DNA of 64,000 nucleotides from Clostridiaceae bacterium (GTDB taxonomy: Bacteria > Bacillota > Clostridia > Peptostreptococcales > Natronincolaceae): positions 1 to 64,000 of the forward strand of contig JAHDLO010000014.1 of NCBI GenBank assembly GCA_018432235.1, in the 5' to 3' direction. Numbering within the stretch: position 1 is the first letter of the stretch; the number at the start of each line of letters is the position of its first letter. This document shows, one piece after another, positions 49,752-57,941 of this stretch. The notes beneath the pieces are model-generated. The model worked only from the letters and a program-made list of their open reading frames with translations, had not been told where the DNA came from and ran no database searches. The position numbers and the translations under genes were made by a program.

Positions 49752-49955
49752 TTATTTAATTCTTTTTAGTACATAGTTTTCCTGCTCCGTTAGGCGTTGA
49801 TCCAGCTTCTTTATATCGTCCCACACATACTTTAATTCCTGCCTGATTTCTTTTTGTCCGTGCTTTAGTTCGGCTTGGCCTTGTTCTAGCTTAACTTGGC
49901 CTTGTTTAAGCTCTTTGAGCTCATCTAATATTTGCTGCAAAATGTGGTTTTCCAT
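49752..49955 (-). CDS. Small coiled-coil protein
   Basis: 67 residues, almost all one helix. A seven-residue repeat runs through the middle: LKQGQVK, LEQGQAE, LKHGQKE, IRQELKY, so it should form a coiled coil, probably a dimer or trimer. AAGGAG lies eight bases before the ATG and it has its own terminator, which supports expression. Similar short proteins are common in Firmicutes; function unknown. No signal peptide. Confidence 0.7.
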   Translation of the reverse strand: MENHILQQILDELKELKQGQVKLEQGQAELKHGQKEIRQELKYVWDDIKKLDQRLTEQENYVLKRIK

Positions 49956-50188
49956 ATCACACTCTCCTTATTAAATTATAGAGCTGAGCTTATATTGTCT
50001 TAGAAGTCTCACTAAAGATTACATTATTTATTTCATTATACCAGCAAAAAATATATTAAAAAAGACCTTTATATTAGGTTCGTTTAATTTAGGTACTAAA
50101 AATTCTTAACTTTTTAAAATTACACCTACAGTTTTTCCATTGTTTAACCGATAAAAGTATATAATGTAATTTTTAGGGAGGTTTGATG

Positions 50189-51586
50189 ATGACAAAAAAT
50201 TCTAAACGACTAATGGTCTTTGTTCTCCTTTTCACACTCTTGCTTTCAGGTGCTTCCTATTCCAGAACATATAGTAGAAGCATTACCGCTTGGTTTAATA
50301 ACATTCAGGTTATATTGGACGGCAAGACCATAAATTTAAGTAATGAACCTTTTATCTTTGAAAATCGTGTCTATATGCCTATAGAGGAGCTTTCAGATAG
50401 CCTTTACATGAACTATGATTACAATGACAAAGAAGGTATAGTAACAATTGACTCCAATAGGTTGAACATCTCTGATCCCAATTCCTCTGCTGCACCGGTG
50501 ACCTTTCAAAAAGAATATGAGCTGGCACTGGTAAAATATCAGAATGAAAAGCTTCAAAAAGAATTAGATCTAATGAAAGAAGGTCGTTATCCATATAGGA
50601 GAATTAATACTGTTAGTGAAATGGAGTCTTATTTAAAGGATCATTTTAGTATTCTAGAAGATATTAATATGACTATACAACTAGTTAGCAGCGGTAAAAA
50701 CAAATATACATTAAATATTGTTTTTGATTACTTTAGTATTTCTAAATGGAACGTTTTAGGTCGTAGAACAATAGAGAACTATGTTGATGATCTTTTCTAT
50801 TCCATCAAAGACCTCTTTAATAGCCAAGCTGAAATAGAAGGTAGTATTCGCCATAATTCTACCTATAACAATATAAAATTAGTCTCTTATTATACTAAAG
50901 GTAATCGTCTCTTTTACGACTTTACTCAAGCCCATCTTAAATCTAGCCAACTAGTTGATGGTACTAAGCTTGAGAAAGAACTCCATGATTCCATAAAACA
51001 GTATAATGGCATAAGCTTTACATATGAAGTATTTGTTTCTCAGGGCGATATCGATTTAATTATCGTTACAGATAGTGAGTTTTTCAAGTGGTCACCTTCA
51101 CTTAAAATGAATTTTCTTAGAAGGTTAAAATCAGAAATTATGAAAGTAAATCCCTATATCTATGTTAACGGAAAAATAAAAGATCCTTTAAATGTATATC
51201 AATTCAGTATTGAAGGAGACGAAATTCGTTCTGTAGACTTACTGGTTGAAGTTGAAGATTTCCTTAATACTAATTTTAAAAATTTTAGCTATGCTGAAAA
51301 CTTTTCATTCACCTATAGTGTGAGTGAAGGTTATAGTAACAATTTTAAGATAGATATTCAAGGGAATTTCTCTAATAACAACTCTAATTGGATTGCTTTA
51401 AAGAACAATGCAGAGCTTCCATTTAGATTCTTTATTCAAAGTGCTTATCAGTACGTTGAGAATATATGGGACGTTGATATTTTTGGAGAACTAATTGATA
51501 AAGATCATAATTCAATATGTGATCTGGAATTCTATCCAAGTAACCAATATCAATATAGAAGTTTACAACCAATTATATTCAAGTAA
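50189..51586 (+). CDS. Secreted protein with copper-amine-oxidase-N-like stalk domain
   Basis: 465 residues from the ATG at 50189, seven bases after GGGAGG (a TTG and another ATG lie immediately before). A signal peptide (to about residue 25, SYS-R) is followed by a stalk domain (about 35-95: VILDGKTINLSNEPFIFENRVYMPIEELS), which in clostridia occurs in many cell-wall-associated proteins. The rest (about 130-450) is alternating alpha/beta with no recognised family. Transcribed alone, with a strong terminator. Confidence 0.78.
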   Translation: MTKNSKRLMVFVLLFTLLLSGASYSRTYSRSITAWFNNIQVILDGKTINLSNEPFIFENRVYMPIEELSDSLYMNYDYNDKEGIVTIDSNRLNISDPNSSAAPVTFQKEYELALVKYQNEKLQKELDLMKEGRYPYRRINTVSEMESYLKDHFSILEDINMTIQLVSSGKNKYTLNIVFDYFSISKWNVLGRRTIENYVDDLFYSIKDLFNSQAEIEGSIRHNSTYNNIKLVSYYTKGNRLFYDFTQAHLKSSQLVDGTKLEKELHDSIKQYNGISFTYEVFVSQGDIDLIIVTDSEFFKWSPSLKMNFLRRLKSEIMKVNPYIYVNGKIKDPLNVYQFSIEGDEIRSVDLLVEVEDFLNTNFKNFSYAENFSFTYSVSEGYSNNFKIDIQGNFSNNNSNWIALKNNAELPFRFFIQSAYQYVENIWDVDIFGELIDKDHNSICDLEFYPSNQYQYRSLQPIIFK

Positions 51587-51604
51587 TAAGTTTTTCCCTT
51601 TGTA

Positions 51605-51645
51605 GCTATTGCGTAACGAGCTAAGTTAGCTTGTTACGCAATAGC
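51605..51645 (+). terminator. Strong terminator of the stalk-domain gene
   Basis: GCTATTGCGTAAC (51605-51617) pairs with GTTACGCAATAGC (51633-51645), followed by CTTTTTTG. Confidence 0.92.
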
Positions 51646-51772
51646 CTTTTTTGAGCAATCAGCTCAGTCTTCGAAGTTGTGCTAATTGTTAAATTTGTCA
51701 TAAAACCTTAATATTAACTACCCTAAACCTCTGGTATAATGAGCTTATCAGTTAAAAGGATGGGGTGTGAAT

Positions 51773-52351
51773 ATGAAAAAACAGCGTAAGCTTATAACAA
51801 AACTGAATATTTTATTAGTAATACTTCTTCTGCTGGCGTCTTCGATAAGTACCTATGCCGCCCCAGCAGTGTCGAAGGATACGGCTGGTAATTACCTGAA
51901 GCAGCTTGGTGTTTTTACCGGCTATGAGGATGGCAGCCTTGGATTGGATAGAAATATCACCCGTGCTGAATTTGCTACTATAGCGGTGAGGCTATTGGGT
52001 CTTGAAGATCAGCATGAGGCAAACAAGGGCAAAACCGCCTTTAAGGATGTATCTGCAGACTTTTGGGCCTCCGGTTATATCAATATCGCAGTATCTAAGG
52101 GTTTATTCACAGGCTTCGAGGATCAAACCTTCAGGCCTCAGGAGCATATCACCTATGCTCAAATTGTAGCCGTGCTGGTTCGTTTGCTGGGCTATGAAAA
52201 AGAGGTTACCGGCGAATGGCCTCAAGGCCATATCGATAAGGCAGCTGAGCTAAAGATCACCAGCGGCATTACCTACCAGCCTTCTCAGGCGGTAAACCGT
52301 GGTGATATCGCCGTTATGATTTATCAGTCTATGGATGTGGCACTTAAATAA
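51773..52351 (+). CDS. Stand-alone SLH-domain protein
   Basis: About 192 residues from the ATG at 51773 (GGGG seven bases ahead; a GTG two codons earlier is possible). A signal peptide (to about residue 28, TYA-A) is followed by three SLH units that fill the whole mature protein (NYLKQLGVFTGYEDGSLG, FWASGYINIAVSKGLFTGFED, HIDKAAELKITSGITY). Without another domain it may bridge wall polymer and other surface proteins or compete for polymer. Extended -10 box TGGTATAAT ends at 51740. Confidence 0.88.
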   Translation: MKKQRKLITKLNILLVILLLLASSISTYAAPAVSKDTAGNYLKQLGVFTGYEDGSLGLDRNITRAEFATIAVRLLGLEDQHEANKGKTAFKDVSADFWASGYINIAVSKGLFTGFEDQTFRPQEHITYAQIVAVLVRLLGYEKEVTGEWPQGHIDKAAELKITSGITYQPSQAVNRGDIAVMIYQSMDVALK

Positions 52352-52355
52352 AATC

Positions 52356-52385
52356 ATTAGTGAAAAACGAATAGTGAATAGTGAT
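52356..52385 (+). repeat. GAATAGT-type repeat block
   Basis: ATTAGTGAAAAACGAATAGT and further units follow the SLH gene stop by a few bases. Confidence 0.65.
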
Positions 52386-52426
52386 AAATCTTTAAGGAAA
52401 TTACTGAGGGCTCTTGTAACTGGTCG

Positions 52427-52445
52427 TGCTGAGGTATCGAAGCAT
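52427..52445 (+). repeat. 19-base dispersed repeat, copy 2
   Basis: TGCTGAGGTATCGAAGCAT is identical to the reverse complement of 38951-38969. It continues into CATCTGGTTTGAGAGCC and TTCAGTATGACAGG, resembling larger dispersed intergenic repeats of other bacteria. Confidence 0.75.
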
Positions 52446-52505
52446 CTGGTTTGAGAGCCTTCACTTTGTTCAGTATGACAGGAAAAAAGATCCTATGAAA
52501 TAAAA

Positions 52506-52543
52506 AACACTAGGCTGCAAATATACCTTTGCAGCCTAGTGTT
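52506..52543 (-). terminator. Terminator of the antitoxin gene
   Basis: AACACTAGGCTGCAAA (52506-52521) pairs perfectly with TTTGCAGCCTAGTGTT (52528-52543); on the minus strand it is followed by TTTTTATTTC. Confidence 0.9.
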
Positions 52544-52562
52544 CCTTGAATTATCAGAAATT

Positions 52563-52844
52563 CTATCTATGAGTATACTTTTCCCTGACTTCAGCTAAGC
52601 TTAGTCTTTTACCGTTGTCTCTTTCTCGTCTTTCTTCAATCATTCGAGTAATATCAATATCTTCTAATGTATCAGCAAGCTCTTGTAGCTTTTTATAAAA
52701 ATCGAAGTCCAGAAGCACTAAGTCCGGCTTGTTATTTTTAAAAATTATTGTTCTATCAATTTCCTTAGTCTTATCCCTGCATTGTGCAAAATTCTTAGTA
52801 ATATCCGTAGTTGAAATGATTTCCTCTTCCGTAAATCGCATCAT
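52563..52844 (-). CDS. Phd/YefM-type antitoxin
   Basis: 93 residues from the ATG at 52844, nine bases after GGAGG. STTDITKNFAQCRDKTKEIDRTIIFKNNKPDLVLL is split here as STTDITKNF and RTIIFKNNKPDLVLLDFDF, the conserved N-terminal DNA-binding fold of Phd/YefM antitoxins. The charged C-terminus (MIEERRERDNGKRLSLAEV) is the part that usually wraps the toxin. Its promoter overlaps two 11-base direct repeats, fitting autorepression. The toxin is not downstream but on the other strand. Confidence 0.82.
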   Translation of the reverse strand: MMRFTEEEIISTTDITKNFAQCRDKTKEIDRTIIFKNNKPDLVLLDFDFYKKLQELADTLEDIDITRMIEERRERDNGKRLSLAEVREKYTHR

Positions 52845-52884
52845 AGTATTAATCCTCCCTTCCTTGGCCCATCTCTTATTACAC

Positions 52885-52925
52885 CAATATAGTATCATAT
52901 ATTATCATATATTACAATATAGTAT
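52885..52925 (-). promoter_or_regulatory. Antitoxin promoter overlapped by direct repeats
   Basis: On the minus strand TTGTAA (52912-52917) and TACTAT (52889-52894) are 17 bases apart. CAATATAGTAT occurs at 52885-52895 over the -10 and at 52915-52925 over the -35; between them TATCATATAT stands twice in tandem (52893-52912). These repeats are likely binding sites for the antitoxin or its complex. Confidence 0.6.
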
Positions 52926-52970
52926 GAACTATTATTAGACAAATAATTCTAAAAATAATTATAACTATTA

Positions 52971-52999
52971 TTGATATTTTTCCCATTATGATATATACT
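52971..52999 (+). promoter_or_regulatory. Separate promoter of the toxin gene
   Basis: TTGATA (52971-52976) and TATACT (52994-52999) are separated by exactly 17 bases. Transcription would start near 53006, some 63 bases before the toxin ATG. Confidence 0.65.
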
Positions 53000-53068
53000 A
53001 TACATTGGAAAATTGTCTATCATTTGGACAACCCTTTCCTTAAACTTGCAGAAAGGAGACGCATAATA

Positions 53069-53374
53069 ATGATACCATGCAATGTCTTTTTAACCGAAGA
53101 AGCAGACGACGATCTTTCTCAGCTATCAACTGAGCTGCAGACAGAGTGTATTGATATGCTACTTAAGCTCGAGAGCAACATACACCTTGGAAAACCACTT
53201 AATAGTAAACTTTGTGATTGTTTTAAACTGTATTTTCACAAGGCAGAATACCGCATCGTTTATAGAAAGTCCATCGATGGACAAAATGCAATTCGATTAG
53301 CGGAAGTTTTAGGTATTGGCAAACGGGACGGCTTTCAAATCTATGATGACATTATTAAAAGATTAAACCGATAA
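53069..53374 (+). CDS. RelE/ParE-like toxin
   Basis: 101 residues from the ATG at 53069, ten bases after AGGAG; a longer frame from 52988 runs into the promoter. VFLTEEADDDLSQLSTELQ is the N-terminal helix pair, and FKLYFHKAEYRIVYRKSIDG the central strands with basic residues of the RelE/ParE fold. ILGIGKRDGFQIYDDI-like residues near the end (VLGIGKRDGFQIYDDI) carry the usual Arg-Asp and Tyr pattern of RelE-type mRNA interferases. Activity is inferred from the fold. Confidence 0.75.
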   Translation: MIPCNVFLTEEADDDLSQLSTELQTECIDMLLKLESNIHLGKPLNSKLCDCFKLYFHKAEYRIVYRKSIDGQNAIRLAEVLGIGKRDGFQIYDDIIKRLNR

Positions 53375-53570
53375 ACTTGTAAAATTAGAAACCATAATTG
53401 AAATGATAAAAAAACATAATAAACTAAAAAATAAGAACTTAAAACCTTAAAAACTAAAATCGGATACTAAACTTTACTTATGAAATCAACATATGATTAT
53501 AAAATATGAATAATATAAAATCTTACATTCCTTAAAAGACAACCCTATAATAATATGATAAATTAATTGA
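53375..53570. other. AT-rich non-coding stretch
   Basis: No gene recognised after the toxin. It is almost free of G and C until the terminator at 53571. Confidence 0.5.
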
Positions 53571-53591
53571 AAAACGCCTTCAAGGCGTTTT
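53571..53591 (+). terminator. Terminator after the toxin gene
   Basis: AAAACGCCTT pairs with AAGGCGTTTT around a single C and is followed by T residues. It is about 200 bases past the toxin stop. Confidence 0.75.
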
Positions 53592-53755
53592 TTTAATGGA
53601 CAAGTTTAGCTGCTTCAATAAAACCCTCTATAATATCAACTAGGAGCATCATTTTTTTGTTGTAGTCCATCTTATCTTTTTAATATATTATATATAATTT
53701 TTCTTAAAGAAAAACGTGATTAAAATAAGGAGAAATATCTTAGGAGGATAAAACA

Positions 53756-53800
53756 ATGGGGACATTAGTAATTTACAAAGGAAAGGGCAACAGATACTGA
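53756..53800 (+). CDS. Possible 14-residue peptide
   Basis: ATG follows AGGAGG with eight bases between and encodes MGTLVIYKGKGNRY before TGA. The frame lies inside an 11-base inverted repeat: ATTTACAAAGG (53771-53781) and CCTTTGTAAAT (53807-53817). It could be a leader peptide, a relic, or chance; there is no downstream gene in the same direction. Confidence 0.25.
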   Translation: MGTLVIYKGKGNRY

Positions 53801-53864
53801 GGAGTGCCTTTGTAAATGAGATGGTATAAGGCAGCAAAAAAATCTCAAATTTTTCAGCTGCCTT

Positions 53865-53884
53865 TCACTATTCACTATTCACTA
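53865..53884 (-). repeat. Heptanucleotide repeat providing the spoIIE stop codon
   Basis: On the minus strand TAGTGAATAGTGAATAGTGA starts with the TAG stop of spoIIE. It belongs to the GAATAGT family. A hairpin with GGCAGC (53831-53836) and GCTGCC (53858-53863) arms lies just beyond and may end the spoIIE transcript. Confidence 0.7.
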
Positions 53885-56254
53885 ATGCCCCGGCCTCACC
53901 TTCCATACCTTCGTCACCAGCACCGTCATATCATCAATCGGCTTGTTGCCTGTGGATAGTAGAGCCTGATGAAGTATTTTATCTGCCATTTCCTGTGGAT
54001 TTCTTGTGTCTAAGGTGGATAAGTATTCTATTAACCACGCCTCTCCGTTTTCCTTATCGATCTCTGTTATTCCATCTGATACCATAATGATAAAATCTCC
54101 GTCCTGAAGCTTAAAGGAATCCTCCTGTACATATATATCTGATATTATGCCGATTGGCAGGCTTGAAGAGTTGACTACCTCCACCTTGTTGTCCTTCCGC
54201 TTTATAAAGGAGGGGGCACTGCCTATTTTGGCGAAGCTGGCGCTTCCCTTATGTAAATCTATCAGAGTCATATCTATGGTAGAGAATATCTCCTCCGTAG
54301 ACTTTAACATCAGCATTGAATTGATTGTTTTTATGGACATTTCCTTTCCAAAGCCTGCCTCCATCATTTTTTCCAGCATTGCTATCGTGGCGCTGGATTG
54401 GTTATGGGCCTTCTCCCCTGCACCCATGCCGTCACTTAAGGCCACCATAAACTGACTGTTGTTGATATCCATGAAGGTATAGCTGTCACCGGATAATATG
54501 TTGCCATCCTTTATGACTCTAGCTGACTTTGTTGAGGCGGTATAGCGATTTGCCTCCACCAGCGTAAATCGACAGGTGTTATTTTGATGTCCCGTTGTAC
54601 AGCTCTGGTATTTTTTAACCAGCTGGGAGCCCATCACCTCTGATACCACAGGGATGATTTTATCCAGACAATCCTCTCTGCCATAGCAGGCCTTTTTTTC
54701 TATTGTTATTTCCAGCTTGCCGCCGGAGGCCTTTGTCACCAGTAAATTACTTATCTGTATGCCTATCTTATCCAGTGCCACATAGATTTCGTCCTCCATC
54801 TGGGTGTCAAATTCTATGTCGTTGTTTACCTCCTCCGCCAGCTCCTTAATACCATTGGCTACCCCCTTCAGCTGCTCTCCCACCAGCTCCTTACTTTCCA
54901 GCAGCCTTTTCTTCCAAATGATATCTATTCTATTGAGCTCATATAAATGCACCATCTTCTGTATCATTTCCTTAGACCTTATGCATCTTTTTTCTATATG
55001 CTCCGGCATACTGCTGCAGTCCACCTCTTCCTTGACCTCTATCAGCAGTAAAAGCTCCTGAAGTCCCTGAAAGGTATTATAGAAGTTTTTATCCCAGCAG
55101 CTTCTCTTCATTCCGCATTCGCTGCAAACGCTATAGGCCACTTCTTCGATCAGCCTTGACAAATCCTCCTGCTGAAAGACCCCTAGCTTGTCAGATATGT
55201 TTTCAAAGGTGCTGGAGAGGTCTAAAAAGGTATTTGAATAATAGGTGAGTCTTTCATGGATACGCTTTTTCATTTCATCTCCATAGTTTTGGGTGGAGTG
55301 AATAATCCCCATTACGGGGCTGCTGAACTTCTGCAGCTGCATTATCCATGCAGTGGGTATCAGTATAAATATTGCGAAGGCTGCAATGACCTCCTTCATT
55401 TGTATAAACACCTCATAGTAGCCATTGATATAGAAGGTAACTATGATATTCCCCACCAGAAAGCCTATACCGCTGCCTATCTTTCCTAAATCCTTGAATA
55501 TGCCTGCCAAAAGCCCCGAAAAGGCAAATATGCCTATGACGATAGGGGGCATATTGCTATAGGACATGCTGGTGATCAAGCCAAGGGTTACCCCCACCGA
55601 TGCACCGACCCCCGGGCCGCCATTGTAGGCGAAGATGATTGTGATAAGAATGCCCAGAATATTTTTAAGGGACATGCCCATGTAGAATAGTTCATTGACA
55701 CCGGATAATGTCAGGGCCATAAGTATCGCTACGCAGATGATTTCCTCTGTTGCCAGTACCCTTCTGTGGCTCTTCTGCAGCGCTATCGGAATCGCATAGG
55801 AGGAGATATAGTAGGTGACAAATATCACCACCACCTCAAAGCCCAGCATCATCAAATCATATATATAAAAGCCCTTGATAATTATCGCCAATGCCCCTAT
55901 TGTCATATATACCGCTGCACTGACCGCCGCCGATGTCAGCACCTTTACCTTTCTAGGATTTACACCATAGGAAAATATCACTGCGACAACTGCCAGGGTT
56001 ATGCCATAGGGTAAGCTTTCTGATATACCATGAACCGTTAGCATTCCGGCAAAAATAGCCAATGCTACGGTAATGTACTTCTGATTTTTATGATAGAGAG
56101 CCGCAAAAAAGGCGATTCCGAAGGGGGTCAGACTCCCTAATATCCCTGCCCTTCCCAAAAGGAAGCCCACCAAATGCAGCAGCACCGCACTCTTATAGTT
56201 TAATAGTGCCTGGAGCCTTCTTTCGTATGAATATGCCGTTGTTCTTTCTACCAT
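53882..56254 (-). CDS. spoIIE: Stage II sporulation protein E
   Basis: About 790 residues from the ATG at 56254 (GAGGA eleven bases ahead). About ten membrane spans fill residues 25-310, a central cysteine-bearing region (VCSECGMKRSCWDKNF, CYGREDCLDKI) follows, and a C-terminal PP2C-type phosphatase begins near 580: SGDSYTFMDINNSQFMVALS, DGMGAGEKAHNQSSATIAML and MVSDGITE carry the metal-binding Asp residues. It dephosphorylates SpoIIAA to release sigma F in the forespore. This is the strongest sign that the organism forms endospores. Neighbouring tilS/hpt/ftsH genes, common beside spoIIE, are not found. Confidence 0.96.
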   Translation of the reverse strand: MVERTTAYSYERRLQALLNYKSAVLLHLVGFLLGRAGILGSLTPFGIAFFAALYHKNQKYITVALAIFAGMLTVHGISESLPYGITLAVVAVIFSYGVNPRKVKVLTSAAVSAAVYMTIGALAIIIKGFYIYDLMMLGFEVVVIFVTYYISSYAIPIALQKSHRRVLATEEIICVAILMALTLSGVNELFYMGMSLKNILGILITIIFAYNGGPGVGASVGVTLGLITSMSYSNMPPIVIGIFAFSGLLAGIFKDLGKIGSGIGFLVGNIIVTFYINGYYEVFIQMKEVIAAFAIFILIPTAWIMQLQKFSSPVMGIIHSTQNYGDEMKKRIHERLTYYSNTFLDLSSTFENISDKLGVFQQEDLSRLIEEVAYSVCSECGMKRSCWDKNFYNTFQGLQELLLLIEVKEEVDCSSMPEHIEKRCIRSKEMIQKMVHLYELNRIDIIWKKRLLESKELVGEQLKGVANGIKELAEEVNNDIEFDTQMEDEIYVALDKIGIQISNLLVTKASGGKLEITIEKKACYGREDCLDKIIPVVSEVMGSQLVKKYQSCTTGHQNNTCRFTLVEANRYTASTKSARVIKDGNILSGDSYTFMDINNSQFMVALSDGMGAGEKAHNQSSATIAMLEKMMEAGFGKEMSIKTINSMLMLKSTEEIFSTIDMTLIDLHKGSASFAKIGSAPSFIKRKDNKVEVVNSSSLPIGIISDIYVQEDSFKLQDGDFIIMVSDGITEIDKENGEAWLIEYLSTLDTRNPQEMADKILHQALLSTGNKPIDDMTVLVTKVWKVRPGH

Positions 56255-56351
56255 AACTAACACCGTCCTCTTTTAATTCTTTTGGTAAAGCTAAGTTTAG
56301 CAGAGGATTTACGAGAGATTTGTCAGTAAAAGCGGACGAGTTATCATAAGT

Positions 56352-56383
56352 TTTTGACATTTATTTCCTCGGGTATGACAAAA
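56352..56383 (-). promoter_or_regulatory. Possible Spo0A boxes upstream of spoIIE
   Basis: On the minus strand ATGTCAAAA (56352-56360) and TTTTGTCAT (56375-56383) each differ slightly from the TTGTCGAA-like box. A GATAAC -10-like string follows. spoIIE is under Spo0A in other spore formers, so the site is expected, but the match is imperfect. Confidence 0.3.
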
Positions 56384-56528
56384 ACCAGCAAATAATAATG
56401 CTGGAGGACAGATATAAGCTTTTATTTTATTCTCAGGGAATGATATAAATTATTTTTTTGACGATATGGATAAGGTTTTAGGGAAAGCTTTTTGAATATA
56501 TTTTATTTGAACAGCATATAAATTGAGG

Positions 56529-56579
56529 ATGGGGCTCGTCGCACCTGCATATTACTTGCAGTGGTGTAAAGAGCCCCAT
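56529..56579. terminator. Long hairpin after the TPR-like gene
   Basis: ATGGGGCTC (56529-56537) pairs with GAGCCCCAT (56571-56579). Inside, CACC/GGTG and TGC/GCA arms form a second stem with a two-base bulge. It starts four bases after the stop codon of the minus-strand operon, which makes a terminator the simplest reading; only weak T-tracts follow (TTTTCT on the plus strand). Confidence 0.6.
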
Positions 56580-56582
56580 TTT

Positions 56583-57941
56583 CTATACTTCTATATTTTT
56601 AAGATGCCGTACATAGGAGGCCCCCAGCTCCCTAAGGCCAAGGTCCTGAATTTTTTCAAAGGAATCCGATGCCTCGTTGATTATGGCTGCCTTAATTCCC
56701 TTAAATAGATATCCTTCATCCACTAAATCAACCTCATCAAAAAAGCTTATTAGTGTATCCAGACTATCTGCAATTGCTTTATGCCTCTCCATATATAGCT
56801 CACTGATGCTATACAATATATCATACATGTCGTCATTAAAATTATCATCGTATAGCACCAAATCCCTGGTTAACACATGGGTCTTTAGCACAAGATACTG
56901 CTGAAAATCGTTGTTGTAGCTCAGCTCTAAATCACTGACGAGATTATAATAGTTTCTTTCCACATCCGGAAAGGCGTATTCCTCCAGAACATCATTCATT
57001 TTTCTGCATTCCTCTAATATGTCCTGAATACTAATTTCATCGTGATTTTCCAGCAATACCAGCTTTAGATAATATGCCTTCGCCAGCTCATAATAATCCT
57101 TAGCAGCTTCAAATATGGCTTCAGCTTCAGCTTGATACCTGTGGGCCAGCTTTAAATCCGCCTCTATTTCACACAATGCCATATTTTCTAAAATTCTGGC
57201 ATAGGCGGCTTCAAGCCCCCTATCACTGGTATTAATCAAGTGATATTTTTTTATTGCATCTGAAAAAATAGCCTTTGCTCCTTCATTGTCCATTTTAATA
57301 TTCTTGTAGTAAATCCCATATAGATTAATGGCTTCAAAATACAAAAGCTGATCATCAGCTGGATTTTCTTCCTCCAGAGCTTGTATAAAGCTAACAAAGC
57401 GGTCCGCATCCAAATCCCCTTGAGGGCACATGAGATTACAAAAGGCTATATAATATTCTCTCCAAAGCCTGTGGCTGTGGGTTAAGTCTTCCTGACGATA
57501 TTCCTCAAGGCATGAAATCAGAAGCTCCCCATCCCCCCAATAGACAAGCCGCTTAGCTATATCAAATATACACCTGATCGCTGAGTTTTTGTCATTGACC
57601 CTTGAATAGTGATAGGCTAGATTGATATAGTCTCTATAGACTTCAATGAAAAGCTTATAATCTTCATTGATAGCGCCTCCTACCCGTTCTTTATAATAGG
57701 CTGCTATCAGGTTTCTATGCATCGTCTCCCTTTCTTCATCTGTTATTTCCCTCTGAACAGCTTTAATCTCGTTTGCTTCAAAATTTACAACATATAAATC
57801 CTCTTCGGCTTCAGCTTCAAGGATAACATTGGCAGCTATGAGCCCTTTGAGCTCCTCACCTGTCCCCAGATTTTCCTTGAATAGGTCTTCAGAAATCGGA
57901 TATTCAATTATTGATAATTTTTTTATGATTTCAGCTGACAT
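56583..57941 (-). CDS. Winged-helix plus TPR-like helical protein (STAND-like without NTPase)
   Basis: 452 residues from the ATG at 57941 (GGGG eight bases ahead); it overlaps the stop of the upstream gene by 11 bases. The first 90 residues (IIKKLSIIEYPISEDLF, LIAANVILEAEAEEDLYVV) look like the winged-helix that follows the nucleotide-binding module of STAND proteins, and MHRNLIAAYYKE continues that pattern. The rest, about 95-440, is paired helices of TPR type (IFSDAIKKYHLINTSDRGLEAAYARI, AEAIFEAAKDYYELAKAYYL split within). No Walker motif is present. Last gene of a three-gene operon. I do not recognise a named family. Confidence 0.72.
   Translation of the reverse strand: MSAEIIKKLSIIEYPISEDLFKENLGTGEELKGLIAANVILEAEAEEDLYVVNFEANEIKAVQREITDEERETMHRNLIAAYYKERVGGAINEDYKLFIEVYRDYINLAYHYSRVNDKNSAIRCIFDIAKRLVYWGDGELLISCLEEYRQEDLTHSHRLWREYYIAFCNLMCPQGDLDADRFVSFIQALEEENPADDQLLYFEAINLYGIYYKNIKMDNEGAKAIFSDAIKKYHLINTSDRGLEAAYARILENMALCEIEADLKLAHRYQAEAEAIFEAAKDYYELAKAYYLKLVLLENHDEISIQDILEECRKMNDVLEEYAFPDVERNYYNLVSDLELSYNNDFQQYLVLKTHVLTRDLVLYDDNFNDDMYDILYSISELYMERHKAIADSLDTLISFFDEVDLVDEGYLFKGIKAAIINEASDSFEKIQDLGLRELGASYVRHLKNIEV

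Noticed and set aside
52885..52925. Direct repeats considered as a replication origin (iterons)
   Set aside because: Only two copies, next to an antitoxin gene and no replication gene; promoter operators are the simpler reading.
56529..56579. Hairpin considered as a riboswitch or small RNA
   Set aside because: It starts directly after a stop codon and is best explained as a terminator; no known RNA motif is seen.
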